Assembly (NCBI RefSeq): GCF_014646375.1
Contig: NZ_BMNI01000006.1
Location: 62,001-126,000 of the forward strand
DNA length: 64,000 bases
Direction: 5' to 3'
DNA from: Nocardioides phosphati
GTDB lineage: Bacteria > Actinomycetota > Actinomycetes > Propionibacteriales > Nocardioidaceae
In this document: positions 39,778 to 49,636 of the stretch, piece after piece
Numbering within the stretch: the first letter of the stretch is position 1
Layout: every line of letters begins with the position of its first letter
The notes under the pieces: generated by a model
Told to the model about the DNA's origin: nothing
Seen by the model: the letters and a program-made list of their open reading frames with translations, nothing else
Databases searched by the model: none
Program-made: the position numbers and the translations under genes

Positions 39778-40497
39778 TCAGAGCAGCGCGGCCGCGTCCT
39801 CGTCGAGCCACCAGACGGTGGCCTCACGGCCGCGTGGAGCGGCGGCGGGCACCTCGACGGGGTCGACGGTGCCGCCGGCTGGCGCGAGGGCGCTGCGGAC
39901 CGCCTCGGCCTTGCCGCTGCCGGATGCGACCAGCCAGACGTACGCCGAGCGCGACAGGCGCGCGGGCGTCATCGAGAGCCGCAGCGGCGGGGGCTTGGGG
40001 GAGTCGACGACAGCCACCGCGTCGAGCGTGGAGAGGACGTCGTCCTCACGGCCCGGGAAGAGCGAGCAGGTGTGTCCGTCGGGCCCCATGCCGAGCAGCA
40101 CCACGTCGAAGTCCCCGGCCGGGAAGTCCTGGGCGTAGGTCGCCGCGGCGTCCTGGACCGGCTGCCCCGAGTCGGTGGCAGGCGGGAGGTGGACGAGCTC
40201 CTCGTCGGCCCCGAGGGGCTTCAGGAGGTCGCGCACGGCGGCGAGCGAGTTGCGCTCGGAGCTCCACGACTCGACGTACCGCTCGTCGCCCCACCAGAAC
40301 TCGACCCGCGACCAGTCGACGGCACCGGGGGAGGCAGCCAGCGTGCGGTGCAGCTCTTCGATGATGCTGCCGCCCGCGAGGACGACGCGGGGCACCCGGC
40401 CCTCGGCCTGCACGGAGGCCAGGCGCCCGGTGAGTGCTGCGGCGACCCGAGCCACGAGCGCCGCGGCGTCGGCCGAGCGCTCGACCTCGATGCCCAT
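39778..40497 (-). CDS. pgl: 6-phosphogluconolactonase
   Basis: A 239-residue lactonase of the oxidative pentose phosphate pathway. It contains RVVLAGGSIIEELHRTL, the WWGDERYV motif (about 77-84), ERNSLAAV and the central LLGMGPDGHTCSLFPG. It hydrolyses 6-phosphogluconolactone to 6-phosphogluconate in the cytoplasm. ATG 40497 overlaps the pgi stop (TGATG), so it is coupled to pgi. In related actinobacteria zwf and opcA, which make its substrate, lie immediately upstream; they are not here. Confidence 0.93.
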   Translation of the reverse strand: MGIEVERSADAAALVARVAAALTGRLASVQAEGRVPRVVLAGGSIIEELHRTLAASPGAVDWSRVEFWWGDERYVESWSSERNSLAAVRDLLKPLGADEELVHLPPATDSGQPVQDAAATYAQDFPAGDFDVVLLGMGPDGHTCSLFPGREDDVLSTLDAVAVVDSPKPPPLRLSMTPARLSRSAYVWLVASGSGKAEAVRSALAPAGGTVDPVEVPAAAPRGREATVWWLDEDAAALL

Positions 40498-42167
40498 CAC
40501 TGCACCCGGTGCTGGTGGTAGTAGTCGATGAGCGCCTGCGTCGAGGCGTCCTGCTCGTCCAGCGCCTCCTCGTCGTCGCCGAGGGCGGGGACGATCTGCT
40601 GGGCGAGCTGCTTGCCGAGCTCGACGCCCCACTGGTCGAAGCTGTCGATGCCCCAGATGGTGCCCTGCGTGAACGTGATGTGCTCGTAGAGCGCGATCAG
40701 CTGGCCGAGCACCGACGGCGTGAGCGCCGGCGCCATGATCGACGTCGTCGGGCGGTTGCCCGGGAAGACGCGGGCGGTGACGATCGGCTCGGGCGTGCCC
40801 TCCGCGCGTACCTCCGCCTTGGTCTTGCCGAAGGCGAGCGCCTGGGTCTGCGCGAGGAAGTTCGCCAGGAAGAGCTCGTGCACGTCGGTGTCGCCGTCGG
40901 TCAGCGGGTACGCCGGGTTGGCGAAGCCGATGAAGTCCGCCGGCACGATCGAGGTGCCCTGGTGGAGCAGCTGGTAGAAGGCGTGCTGGCCATTGGTGCC
41001 GGGCTCGCCCCAGAAGACCTCACCGGTCGCCGAGCTGACGGGGGAGCCGTCCCAGCGGACCGACTTGCCGTTGGACTCCATCGTCAGCTGCTGGAGGTAC
41101 GCCGGGAAGCGGTGCAGCAGCTGCGCGTAGGGGAGCACGGCGTGCGTGCCGGCGTCGAGGAAGTTGCGGTACCAGACGTTGAGCAGGCCCATCAGCGCCG
41201 GGACGTTGCGCTCGATCGGCGTCGTGCGGAAGTGCTCGTCCATCAGGTGCATGCCGCCGAGGAACTCCGCGAACCGGTCGTGACCGATCGCGATCGCCAG
41301 CGAGGTGCCGATCGTGGAGTCGACGGAGTAGCGACCGCCCACCCAGTCCCAGAAGCCGAAGGCGTTGGCGGGGTCGATGCCGAACTCCTTGACCTTGTCG
41401 AGGGCCGTGGAGACGGCGACGAAGTGACGGGCGACCGCCTCCTCGTCCGTGCCGTGGAACGTGCGCCGGGCCCGCAGGTTGTCGAGCAGCCAGGCACGGC
41501 AGAGTCGGGCGTTGGTCAGCGTCTCGAGGGTCGTGAAGGTCTTGCTCGAGACGATGAAGAGCGTCGTCGCCGGGTCGAGGTCGGCGAGCTTGAGCGCAGC
41601 GTCGGTCGGGTCGATGTTGCTGATGAACCGGACCTCGAGGTCACCGTGGCGGTACGGCGCGAGCGCCTCGTACGCCATCAGCGGGCCGAGGTCGGAGCCG
41701 CCGATGCCGATGTTGACGACGGTGCGGACGCGGCGTCCGGTGACGCCCTTCCACTCGCCGGAGCGGACCTCGGTGGCGAAGGAGTACATGTGCTGCAGCG
41801 CCGCGTGGACATCGGTGACGATGTTCTTGCCGTCGACCATCACCGTGGCGTCAGCCGGGGCCCGCAGGGCGGTGTGGAGCACCGCGCGGTTCTCGGTGAC
41901 GTTGATCCGCTCGCCGCAGAACATCGCGTCGCGGCGCTCGGCCAGGCCGACCTCGTCCGCGAGCTCGAGGAGCGTCGTCGAGATCTCCGGGGTGATCAGC
42001 GCCTTCGACAGGTCGACGTGGAGGTCGGCCGCCTCGAAGGTCATCCGGCGGACCCGCTTGTCGTCCTCGGCGAACCACCCGCGGAGGTCGGGCTTGAACC
42101 CGTCCGCGTGAGCCCGGAGCTTCGCCCAGGCCGCCGTCTTGCTGGCGTCGACCGGGGACTGGCTCAC
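40497..42167 (-). CDS. pgi: glucose-6-phosphate isomerase
   Basis: A 556-residue enzyme interconverting glucose-6-phosphate and fructose-6-phosphate. It shows [18 protein letters not shown], the phosphate-binding [45 protein letters not shown] with the catalytic His, and the late [13 protein letters not shown] with the catalytic Lys. GTG 42167 overlaps the tal stop (GTGA), and its own stop overlaps pgl. Full length. It links glycolysis with the pentose phosphate genes around it. Confidence 0.96.
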   Translation of the reverse strand: MSQSPVDASKTAAWAKLRAHADGFKPDLRGWFAEDDKRVRRMTFEAADLHVDLSKALITPEISTTLLELADEVGLAERRDAMFCGERINVTENRAVLHTALRAPADATVMVDGKNIVTDVHAALQHMYSFATEVRSGEWKGVTGRRVRTVVNIGIGGSDLGPLMAYEALAPYRHGDLEVRFISNIDPTDAALKLADLDPATTLFIVSSKTFTTLETLTNARLCRAWLLDNLRARRTFHGTDEEAVARHFVAVSTALDKVKEFGIDPANAFGFWDWVGGRYSVDSTIGTSLAIAIGHDRFAEFLGGMHLMDEHFRTTPIERNVPALMGLLNVWYRNFLDAGTHAVLPYAQLLHRFPAYLQQLTMESNGKSVRWDGSPVSSATGEVFWGEPGTNGQHAFYQLLHQGTSIVPADFIGFANPAYPLTDGDTDVHELFLANFLAQTQALAFGKTKAEVRAEGTPEPIVTARVFPGNRPTTSIMAPALTPSVLGQLIALYEHITFTQGTIWGIDSFDQWGVELGKQLAQQIVPALGDDEEALDEQDASTQALIDYYHQHRVQ

Positions 42168-43264
42168 GACGCGACCGCCGCCAGCTGCGTGGTGACGGTC
42201 TCGACGAGCTCGTCCCACGACTTCACGAACTTCTCGACGCCCTCGCGCTCGAGCACGACCAGCACGTCGTCGAAGTCGACGCCCACGGCGGCGAGCTTCT
42301 CGAAGACCTCGGTGGCCTCGTCGGTGCGGCCGGTGACGGTGTCACCCGTGACCTCGCCGTGGTCGGCGAAGGCCTGCATGGTCTTCTCCGGCATCGTGTT
42401 GACGACACCGCTGACGACGAGCTCGGAGACGTACAGCGTGTCCGGGTACGCCGGGTCCTTGACGCCGGTGGAGGCCCACAGCGGCCGCTGGTGGTTGGCG
42501 CCCTCGAGGGCGGCGAACCGCTCACCGGCGAAGACCCCCTGGTACGCGGCGTACGCGGCCCAGGCGTTGGCGAGTGCGGCCTTGCCCTTGAGGGCCTTGG
42601 CCTCGTCGGTGCCGATCGCGTCGAGGCGCTTGTCGACCTCGGAGTCGACGCGGGAGACGAAGAAGGAGGCAACCGAGTGGATGGTCGACAGGTCGATGCC
42701 CTTGGCGGCGGCCTGCTCGAGGCCGGTGAGGTAGGCGTCCATGACGGCGCGGTAGCGCTCGAGGGAGAAGATCAGGGTCACGTTGACGCTGATGCCCTCG
42801 GCGATCGCCGCGGTGATCGCGGGCAGGCCCGGCTCGGTCGCGGGGATCTTGACCATCACGTTGGGGCGGTCGACCGCGGCCCAGAGCTGCTTGGCCTGGG
42901 CGATGGTCGCCTCGGTGTCCATCGCGAGGCCGGGCTCGACCTCGATGGAGACGCGGCCGTCGTGCGGGTCGGCGGCGTAGACGGGGGCGAGCACGTCGCA
43001 GGCGTTGCGGACGTCCTGCGTGGTGAGCTCGAAGATCGCCTCGGCCGCGCCGAGGCCGCGGGCGGCCTCCTCGCGCAGTTGGGCGTCGTAGCGCTCACCG
43101 TCGGAGAGGGCGCCGGCGAAGATCGTCGGGTTGGTGGTGACGCCGACGACGGAGGAGTTCTTGACGAGGTCGGCGAGGTTGCCGGTCTCCAGGCGCTCCC
43201 GGGAGAGGTCGTCGAGCCAGATGGATACTCCGGCGGCGGCGAGTGCTTCGAGTCGTTCGGACAT
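42164..43264 (-). CDS. tal: transaldolase
   Basis: A 366-residue type II transaldolase moving dihydroxyacetone units between sugar phosphates. Key segments are [49 protein letters not shown] with the Schiff-base Lys (about 145), and [17 protein letters not shown]. Length is typical of the actinobacterial long form. ATG 43264 has AGAAGGA upstream. It is downstream of tkt (51 bp gap) and coupled to pgi. Confidence 0.95.
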   Translation of the reverse strand: MSERLEALAAAGVSIWLDDLSRERLETGNLADLVKNSSVVGVTTNPTIFAGALSDGERYDAQLREEAARGLGAAEAIFELTTQDVRNACDVLAPVYAADPHDGRVSIEVEPGLAMDTEATIAQAKQLWAAVDRPNVMVKIPATEPGLPAITAAIAEGISVNVTLIFSLERYRAVMDAYLTGLEQAAAKGIDLSTIHSVASFFVSRVDSEVDKRLDAIGTDEAKALKGKAALANAWAAYAAYQGVFAGERFAALEGANHQRPLWASTGVKDPAYPDTLYVSELVVSGVVNTMPEKTMQAFADHGEVTGDTVTGRTDEATEVFEKLAAVGVDFDDVLVVLEREGVEKFVKSWDELVETVTTQLAAVAS

Positions 43265-43314
43265 GGGTGATCCTTCTCCTCTGTGGGCGGGCGTGAGGGC
43301 CCGCGGGTGGCTTG

Positions 43315-45435
43315 TCAGGCGTTGGCGGCGGCGATGCTGTCCTGCGCCGCCGCGGCGACGGCGTCGGCGGTGATGCCGTACTCCGTGAACATCCGGGTGG
43401 CGTCGGCCGAGGCGCCGAAGGTCTCGATCGAGACGATCCGGCCGGCGTCGCCGACCAGCTCGCGCCAGCCCTGCGCGATGCCCGCCTCGACGGAGACGCG
43501 GGCCTTGACCGTGGGCGGGATGACCGCGTCGCGGTACGCCTGCTCCTGGGCGTTGAACCACTCGATGCAGGGGAGCGACACGACGCGGGCGTTGATGCCC
43601 TTCTCCTTCAGCAGCGAGCGGGCTGCGACGGCCAGCTGCACCTCGGAGCCGGTGCCCATCAGGACCACGTCGGGCTCGCCGCCGTCGGCGTCGATGAGGA
43701 CGTAGCCGCCCTTGGCGACGTTGTCGGTGGTGTTGAAGCCGTCCTCGCCGCGCGGGAACGTCGGGAGGTTCTGCCGCGAGAGCAGGAGGCCGGCCGGGCG
43801 GTCGGTGTTGCGCAGGATCGTCAGCCACGCGGCGGCGGTCTCGTTGGCATCGGCCGGGCGGACGACGTCGAGGTGCGGGATCGCGCGCAGCGCCGCGGCG
43901 TGCTCGATCGGCTGGTGGGTCGGGCCGTCCTCGCCGAGGCCCACGGAGTCGTGGGTCCACACGTAGATCGTCGGGGCCTTCATCAGCGCCGCGAGGCGGA
44001 CCGCGGGGCGCATGTAGTCGGCGAACTGCAGGAACGTGCCGGCGAAGACGCGGGTGCCGCCGTGGAGCGTGATGCCGTTCTGGATGGCGCCCATCGCGTG
44101 CTCGCGAATGCCGAAGTGCAGCACGCGGCCGGCGTACGGGTCGGCCTTCCAGTCGTGCGTGGCGTGGGCGGCCGGCAGGAACGACGGCACGCCCTCGATG
44201 GTCGTGTTGTTGGAGCCGGCGAGGTCGGCCGAGCCGCCCCACAGCTCCGGCATCAGCGGCGCGATGGCGTTGATGACCTTGCCGGACGCGGCGCGCGTGG
44301 CGACGCCCTTGGCGTCGGCGGGGAAGGTCGGCAGCGCCTCGGCCAGGCCCTCGGGCAGGGCCCGGGTCTTCGTGCGCTCGAGGATCGCGAGCTCGGCCGG
44401 GTGGGCGGCGGCCCACGCGTCGTACTCGGTCATCCAGGCCTGCTCGGCCTCCTTGCCGCGGGCGACGAGGCTGCGGGTGTGCTCGAGCACCTCCGGGCGG
44501 ACCTCGAACGTCAGCTCCGGGTCGAAGCCGAGGAGCTCCTTGGTGGCCGCGACCTCGGCGTCGCCGAGCGCGGAGCCGTGCGAGGCCTCGGTGTTCTGCG
44601 CGTTGGGGGCGGGCCAGGCGATGATCGTGTTGAGGACGATGATCGACGGCTTCTCGGTCTCGGCCTTCGCGGCCTGGATCGCGGCGTAGAGCCCCTCGAC
44701 GTCCTCGTGGTAGCCGGCGCCGTCGGCGTGGTTGCCGCCCTTGGTCCAGTCGATGTGCTGCACGTGCCAGCCGTACGCCGCATAGCGGGCCGCGACGTCC
44801 TCGGAGAAGGACACGTCGGTGTCACCCTCGATGGAGATGCGGTTGGCGTCGTAGATGACGGTGAGGTTGCCGAGCTGCTGGTGACCGGCGATCGAGGAGG
44901 CCTCGGACGAGACGCCCTCCTGCAGGTCACCGTCGGAAGCGATGACGAAGACGTCGTGGTCGAACGGCGAGGGGCCGTCGACGGCGTCGGGGTGGAAGAG
45001 GCCCTTCTCGCGGCGCGCGGCCATCGCCATGCCGACCGCGGTCGCGATGCCCTGGCCGAGGGGGCCGGTGGTCGTCTCGACGCCGGCGGTGTGGCCGTAC
45101 TCCGGGTGGCCGGGGGTCTTGGAGCCCCACGTGCGGAACGCCTTGAGGTCCTCGAGCTCGAGGCCGAAGCCGCCCAGGTAGAGCTGGACGTACTGCGTGA
45201 GCGAGGAGTGGCCGCAGGAGAGCACGAACCGGTCGCGGCCGATCCACGCCGGGTCGGCCGGGTTGTGCCGCATGACCTTCTGATAGAGCAGGTACGCCAC
45301 GGGGGCGAGGCTCATCGCCGTGCCCGGGTGGCCGTTGCCCACCTTCTGCACGGCGTCCATCGCGAGCACGCGTGCGGTGTCCACCGCCTGCCGGTCGAGA
45401 TCGGTCCAGTCCAGCGGGGTGGCAGCGGAGCTCAC
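43315..45435 (-). CDS. tkt: transketolase
   Basis: A 706-residue thiamine-diphosphate enzyme of the non-oxidative pentose phosphate pathway. It has [18 protein letters not shown], the ThDP motif ASDGDLQEG...[12 protein letters not shown], the pyrimidine-domain [15 protein letters not shown], and [17 protein letters not shown] 45435 is preferred because AGGAGAGG lies just upstream and it gives the usual N-terminus. A longer form from ATG 45486 or GTG 45489 is possible. On the minus strand, TAGGCT near 45500 would start a transcript with a leader of about 50 bases. First gene of tkt-tal-pgi-pgl. Confidence 0.96.
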   Translation of the reverse strand: MSSAATPLDWTDLDRQAVDTARVLAMDAVQKVGNGHPGTAMSLAPVAYLLYQKVMRHNPADPAWIGRDRFVLSCGHSSLTQYVQLYLGGFGLELEDLKAFRTWGSKTPGHPEYGHTAGVETTTGPLGQGIATAVGMAMAARREKGLFHPDAVDGPSPFDHDVFVIASDGDLQEGVSSEASSIAGHQQLGNLTVIYDANRISIEGDTDVSFSEDVAARYAAYGWHVQHIDWTKGGNHADGAGYHEDVEGLYAAIQAAKAETEKPSIIVLNTIIAWPAPNAQNTEASHGSALGDAEVAATKELLGFDPELTFEVRPEVLEHTRSLVARGKEAEQAWMTEYDAWAAAHPAELAILERTKTRALPEGLAEALPTFPADAKGVATRAASGKVINAIAPLMPELWGGSADLAGSNNTTIEGVPSFLPAAHATHDWKADPYAGRVLHFGIREHAMGAIQNGITLHGGTRVFAGTFLQFADYMRPAVRLAALMKAPTIYVWTHDSVGLGEDGPTHQPIEHAAALRAIPHLDVVRPADANETAAAWLTILRNTDRPAGLLLSRQNLPTFPRGEDGFNTTDNVAKGGYVLIDADGGEPDVVLMGTGSEVQLAVAARSLLKEKGINARVVSLPCIEWFNAQEQAYRDAVIPPTVKARVSVEAGIAQGWRELVGDAGRIVSIETFGASADATRMFTEYGITADAVAAAAQDSIAAANA

Positions 45436-45555
45436 GAGGGTCCTCTCCTGAGGGGTGACGTTCGGCACGTTGCCCGGTCGGGGCATCACGTCCGAGCCTA
45501 GTCGGTCGTGCCGTTAGACTCGACCCGCATCCCACCCCGCTCACCAGAGGTATCC

Positions 45556-46518
45556 GTGACCCACGTCGACCAGCCCACCCCGGGCGTGGACCAGCCCCTT
45601 CCGGCTGTGACGACGGTCGACGGACCCTCCACGTGGAAGGACGTGGTCGGCGCGTACGTCGGGCTGACCAAGCCCCGCGTCATCGAGCTGCTGCTGCTCA
45701 CGACCGTGCCGGTGATGTTCTTCGCGGCGCGCGGGATCCCGGATCTCGCGCTCGTCGTGTGGACGGTCATCGGCGGCACGCTGAGCGCCGGCTCCGCCTC
45801 GGCGTACAACTGCGTCTACGACCGCGACATCGACGAGCAGATGCGCCGCACGCGGCGCCGGGCCCTGCCGCGCCACATCGTCGGCGCTCGCGGTGCGCTG
45901 TTCTTCGCGACCGTGCTCGCGGTGCTCTCGACGGTGATCCTGTGGTTCGGCGTCAACCCGCTCTCGGCCGAGCTGTCGATCGGTGCCAACGCGTTCTACG
46001 TCTTCGTCTACACGATGCTGCTCAAGCGCCGCACCACGCAGAACATCGTGTGGGGTGGCATCGCGGGCTGCTTCCCGGCCCTCATCGGCTGGACCGCGGT
46101 CACCGGTGAGCTGGCCTGGACGCCGATCGTGCTCTTCCTCGTCGTCTTCTTCTGGACGCCGCCGCACACCTGGGCGCTCGCGCTGCGCTACCGCGAGGAC
46201 TACGCGAACGTCGACGTGCCGATGCTCCCGGTGGTGAAGCCCGCCGCCGAGGTGGGCCGCCAGATCGTCCTCTACTCCTGGGTGATGGTCGCGACCTCCC
46301 TGGCGCTGTGGCCGATCGGCCACCTGGGCTGGTTCTACCCGTCCGCCGCGCTGGTCCTCGGCGTCGTCTTCCTGGTCGAGGCGCACCGGATGGCGGCGCG
46401 CGCCAAGGGCACCGAGGAGCTGTCGGTGATCAAGCCGATGCGGCTCTTCCACCACTCCAACCTGTACCTCTCGCTGCTCTTCGTCGCCGTCGCGATCGAT
46501 CCGCTGATCTCGCGCTGA
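45556..46518 (+). CDS. ctaB: protoheme IX farnesyltransferase (heme O synthase)
   Basis: A 320-residue membrane enzyme with about nine helices that attaches farnesyl to heme B for cytochrome aa3 oxidase. Its first prenyl-diphosphate site reads [18 protein letters not shown], the exact NxxxDxxxDxxMxRTxxR signature (about 95-110), and a second loop is [19 protein letters not shown] 45556 follows AGAGG. TAGACT (45514-45519) is a likely -10. It diverges from tkt, as in most actinobacteria. The next heme A enzyme, CtaA, is encoded at 47985-48854 on the other strand. Confidence 0.95.
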   Translation: MTHVDQPTPGVDQPLPAVTTVDGPSTWKDVVGAYVGLTKPRVIELLLLTTVPVMFFAARGIPDLALVVWTVIGGTLSAGSASAYNCVYDRDIDEQMRRTRRRALPRHIVGARGALFFATVLAVLSTVILWFGVNPLSAELSIGANAFYVFVYTMLLKRRTTQNIVWGGIAGCFPALIGWTAVTGELAWTPIVLFLVVFFWTPPHTWALALRYREDYANVDVPMLPVVKPAAEVGRQIVLYSWVMVATSLALWPIGHLGWFYPSAALVLGVVFLVEAHRMAARAKGTEELSVIKPMRLFHHSNLYLSLLFVAVAIDPLISR

Positions 46519-46521
46519 TCA

Positions 46522-46563
46522 CCCGCGCCGCTGAGCCCGCGCCGCTGAGCCCGCGCCGCTGAG
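46522..46563. repeat. three perfect 14-bp tandem repeats after ctaB
   Basis: The unit CCCGCGCCGCTGAG is present three times in a row (46522-46535, 46536-46549, 46550-46563). It begins 3 bp after the ctaB stop codon. Each unit carries TGA in one frame. It may be a slippage product; no protein is encoded. Confidence 0.85.
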
Positions 46564-46586
46564 CCCAGGCCGCGGTCCGGCGTTCG

Positions 46587-47897
46587 TCAGGCCTTGCCGA
46601 CGGCGTAGACGAGCTGGAGGTCGGCGAAGCCCTTGACCTGGAGCTCGCCGCGGGGCTGCAGGTCCCGGTCGCCGCACTCCGCTGCGGCGCCGACGTCGAG
46701 CAGGACCTCGCCGGACAGCGCGTGCGAGCAGAGCCGGGCGGCGAGGTTCACCGGCATCCCGATCGCGGTGTACTCCATGCGGGTCTCGGCGGAGATGGCA
46801 CCCACCGTCACGCGGCCGCTGGCCACGCCCACGCCCAGGCCGAGGGTGTGGTGCCTCGTCTCCCAGCGGCTGACGACCGGCTCGACCGCGGTGAGCAGCT
46901 CCCGCGCGAGGCGCAGTCCCGTCGCGGCGTGGTCGGGATCTGCGATCGGGGCGCCGACGAGGATCAGGATGCCGTCGCCGGCGTAGTTGGTGATCGTCCC
47001 GCCGTACCTGGCGACGACCGCGCCGGCCGCGTCGTAGTAGTCGGCGAGCAGGTCGACGACGGCCTGCGACGGCACTCCCTCGGAGTACGCCGTGAAGCCG
47101 CGCAGGTCGGCGCAGACGACGGTGAGGTCGGCCTGGTGCGGCTTCATCGCCTCCGCCATGCCGCGCGACGCGACGAGCTGGCTCACCTGGGGCGAGAGGA
47201 AGCGGCTCAGGAAGACGCTGCGCTGTGCGCGGGCGGTCGCGTACTCGAGCTGGCCGTAGACGCAGAGGGTGATCCAGCAGGCGACGCAGATGCCCGCCAC
47301 GAGCGGGGGCGCGACCGTTGCCGTGATCACGAAGATCGAGGCGACCATGAAGGCGAACGCCCGCCGCTCCTCGGCGGCATCGAGGCCGCCGAGCGCCAGG
47401 CCGCCCCAGCCGGCGGCGTACGGGACGAGGGCGACCAGCCAGAAGCCGGCGAAGAGCCAGAAGCCCGGCGTGGACAGGGCGCCCGGCTCCGCCAGGGAGA
47501 GCTCGTAGTCGTTGAGCCGCTGCGCGGGCCAGGCGAGTGACATGGCGGCGTGCACGCCTCCCAGCGCCACCGCCGCCCACGCGCTGGCGCGCACGATGGA
47601 GGCCCGGCGTCCCCGGAGCTCGGACGACGCGAGCAGGCTCAGCATGTAGCAGCCCGCCAGGGCCACCGCGGCGGACTCGGTCAGCCCCTGCAGCCGTGCC
47701 AGCAGCTGCGGGTGCGTCGGGTCGACCTTGTCCGTGTACGTCGGCATGGTGCCGACGGCCAGGCCCACCAAGCCCGCGAAGAGACCGGCGAGCACGTTGG
47801 AACGGGTCCGCTCGATGCCGATGGACATCATGACCGCCATTCCGGCGGCGACCGCGGCGAGCGCGATGGCGGCGTACTGGAACTGCTCGATCGTCAT
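46587..47897 (-). CDS. membrane-bound class III adenylyl/guanylyl cyclase
   Basis: A 436-residue protein. About six N-terminal membrane helices (residues 10-220) act as an unknown sensor, followed by a linker and a class III cyclase domain. The metal Asp residues are in VVCADLRGFTAYSEG and NYAGDGILILVG. The transition-state Asn/Arg are in VNLAARLC. The base-selecting Lys that normally stands four residues before the second metal Asp is replaced by Asn (TNYAGDG). Substrate choice or activity is therefore uncertain. ATG 47897 is chosen; a GTG at 47933 is possible. It stands alone between ctaB and ctaA. Confidence 0.82.
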   Translation of the reverse strand: MTIEQFQYAAIALAAVAAGMAVMMSIGIERTRSNVLAGLFAGLVGLAVGTMPTYTDKVDPTHPQLLARLQGLTESAAVALAGCYMLSLLASSELRGRRASIVRASAWAAVALGGVHAAMSLAWPAQRLNDYELSLAEPGALSTPGFWLFAGFWLVALVPYAAGWGGLALGGLDAAEERRAFAFMVASIFVITATVAPPLVAGICVACWITLCVYGQLEYATARAQRSVFLSRFLSPQVSQLVASRGMAEAMKPHQADLTVVCADLRGFTAYSEGVPSQAVVDLLADYYDAAGAVVARYGGTITNYAGDGILILVGAPIADPDHAATGLRLARELLTAVEPVVSRWETRHHTLGLGVGVASGRVTVGAISAETRMEYTAIGMPVNLAARLCSHALSGEVLLDVGAAAECGDRDLQPRGELQVKGFADLQLVYAVGKA

Positions 47898-47984
47898 GGC
47901 ACGACCCCTGACTGCGGCCGGCGTGGCCGTCACCTCAGTGTCGTGCGAAAACGGACATTCAGGAAGCGCCTCTCGCCGGGGGCG

Positions 47985-48854
47985 TCAGGCGCGGGCGCGC
48001 GTGGTGAGCACGACGCGGGCCAGGCCCGCGGCGACGAGGGCTGCGCCGAGCATGTGGAGGCCGACCAGGAGCCCCGGCAGGTCCGTGTAGTACTGGACGT
48101 AGCCGAGCACGCCCTGGGCGAGCTCGATGCCGAGCAGCACGGAGGCGAAGAAGGCCAGGGTCCGCTCGTTGCGGCGGGCCGCGAGGACCATCAGTGCCAG
48201 GGTGAGCAGCACGAGCGCCCAGACGGCGAAGCCGTGGACGTGCGACGCGGTCGCGGGGTCCAGGCCGTTGCGCGGCGCCTTCTCGTCTCCGGCGTGGGGG
48301 CCGGAGCCGGTCACGACGGTGCCGAGCCAGAGCACGACCGCTCCGACGGCGAGGACCGCCCAGGCGAGGGCGCGCGTCGGCGCACCGGCAGCGGGTCGCG
48401 TGGGGCCGGCCACCTCGTCGACGAGCCAGACGCAGAGGCCGATCATGCCCATCGAGAGCAGCAGGTGGATCGCGACGATCCAGGGGTTCAGGTCGGTGAG
48501 GACGGTGATGCCACCGACGACACCCTGCATGGGGATCCCGATCGCGATCGCCAGCGCCAGCCGGCGTACGACGCCGGGCCGGCGCCACGCGGCCACCACG
48601 CAGGCGACCGCGATCGCCACGAGCACGTAGGTGAGCATCCGGTTGCCGAACTCGATCGCCCCGTGGAGGCCGAGGTCCTCGTGATAGACGAGGCGGCCCT
48701 TGGTGCAGTTGGGCCAGGTCGGGCAGCCGAGGCCGGACGCGGTCAGGCGCACGGCGCCACCGGTCACGACGATCACGATGTTGGCGACCAGGTTGGCGAT
48801 CGCGAGCGCCGTGAGGTGCGCGCGGCACCAGGCGAGGAGGGCGGACACGGTCAC
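47985..48854 (-). CDS. ctaA: heme A synthase, COX15/CtaA family
   Basis: A 289-residue membrane protein with eight helices that oxidises heme O to heme A. It has the extracytoplasmic Cys pair SGLGCPTWPNC, the heme-ligand helices LHGAIEFGNRMLT and VAIHLLLSMGM in the first half, and ASHVHGFAVWAL and LVGLHMLGAALV in the second. GTG 48854 overlaps the stop of the ABC permease gene (GTGA), so it is co-translated with that exporter. This ctaA/ABC pair near the suf operon is conserved in actinobacteria. It acts after CtaB, encoded 1.5 kb away. Confidence 0.92.
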   Translation of the reverse strand: MTVSALLAWCRAHLTALAIANLVANIVIVVTGGAVRLTASGLGCPTWPNCTKGRLVYHEDLGLHGAIEFGNRMLTYVLVAIAVACVVAAWRRPGVVRRLALAIAIGIPMQGVVGGITVLTDLNPWIVAIHLLLSMGMIGLCVWLVDEVAGPTRPAAGAPTRALAWAVLAVGAVVLWLGTVVTGSGPHAGDEKAPRNGLDPATASHVHGFAVWALVLLTLALMVLAARRNERTLAFFASVLLGIELAQGVLGYVQYYTDLPGLLVGLHMLGAALVAAGLARVVLTTRARA

Positions 48855-49636
48855 TCCCACTTGAAGAATCGGCCCGCGAGCAGGGAGCCCGCGATCGCCC
48901 AGAACACGAGCACGAACATGCCCAGCGCATCGCACTGGCCGTCGATCAGGCCGGAGCGCATGACGTCGCCGAGCGCACCGGACGGCAGCAGGCGCAGGAC
49001 GCCGCCGCCCCCGCCGTACGAGCTGTGGGGGAGGACGACGCCGCCTCCCATCATCAGCAGCAGGTAGATCAGGTTGGCGGCAGCGAGCGTTGCCTCGGCG
49101 CGCAGGGTGCCGGCCATGAAGAGGCCGAGGGAGGCGAAGGCGAGCGTGCCGAGGAAGGCGCCGGCCACGGCGACGACCACGCCCACGAGGCCGCCGTGGG
49201 GGCGCCAGCCGAGCGCGAAGCCGACCGCCGAGATGACGATGGCCTGCAGGGCCATCACGCCGAAGAGCGCGATCACCTTGCCGAGCAGGAGGCCGAAGCG
49301 GGGGAGCGGTGAGGCACCGAGGCGCTTGATCAGCCCGTAGCGGCGCTCGAAGCCGGTCGCGATGGCCAGCGACGTGAACGACGTCGACAGCACGCCCAGC
49401 GCGAGCACGCCGGGGGTGAGGACGTCGACGACGCGGTGGTCGAACGTCAGGCCGAGCCGCTCGGCGCCGACGACTCCGCCGACGAGCGCCAGCACGGGGA
49501 TGACCAGGGCGATGAGCAGCTGCTCGCCGTTGCGGAGCAGCAGCTTCGTCTCCATGGCGGCCTGCGCGCGGACCTGCTGCGCGAGCGGCGCGGCGCCGGG
49601 TGCTGGGGTGAAGGTCCCCGGGGTGACCGTGCTCAT
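48851..49636 (-). CDS. ABC-2 type transporter permease
   Basis: A 261-residue permease with six predicted membrane helices (for example LLIALVIPVLALVGGVVG, LGTLAFASLGLFMAGTL and MFVLVFWAIAGSLLAG) and the conserved ABC-2 segment ATGFERRYGLIKRLGASPLPRF. It pairs with the ATPase gene directly upstream through an ATGA overlap and with ctaA downstream. The steady link with heme A synthase in actinobacteria suggests export of a compound needed for cytochrome oxidase assembly, but the substrate is unknown. Confidence 0.85.
   Translation of the reverse strand: MSTVTPGTFTPAPGAAPLAQQVRAQAAMETKLLLRNGEQLLIALVIPVLALVGGVVGAERLGLTFDHRVVDVLTPGVLALGVLSTSFTSLAIATGFERRYGLIKRLGASPLPRFGLLLGKVIALFGVMALQAIVISAVGFALGWRPHGGLVGVVVAVAGAFLGTLAFASLGLFMAGTLRAEATLAAANLIYLLLMMGGGVVLPHSSYGGGGGVLRLLPSGALGDVMRSGLIDGQCDALGMFVLVFWAIAGSLLAGRFFKWE

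Noticed and set aside
46522-46563. CRISPR-like repeat
   Set aside because: The repeats are directly adjacent, with no spacers, and only 14 bp long. There are no cas genes in the window.
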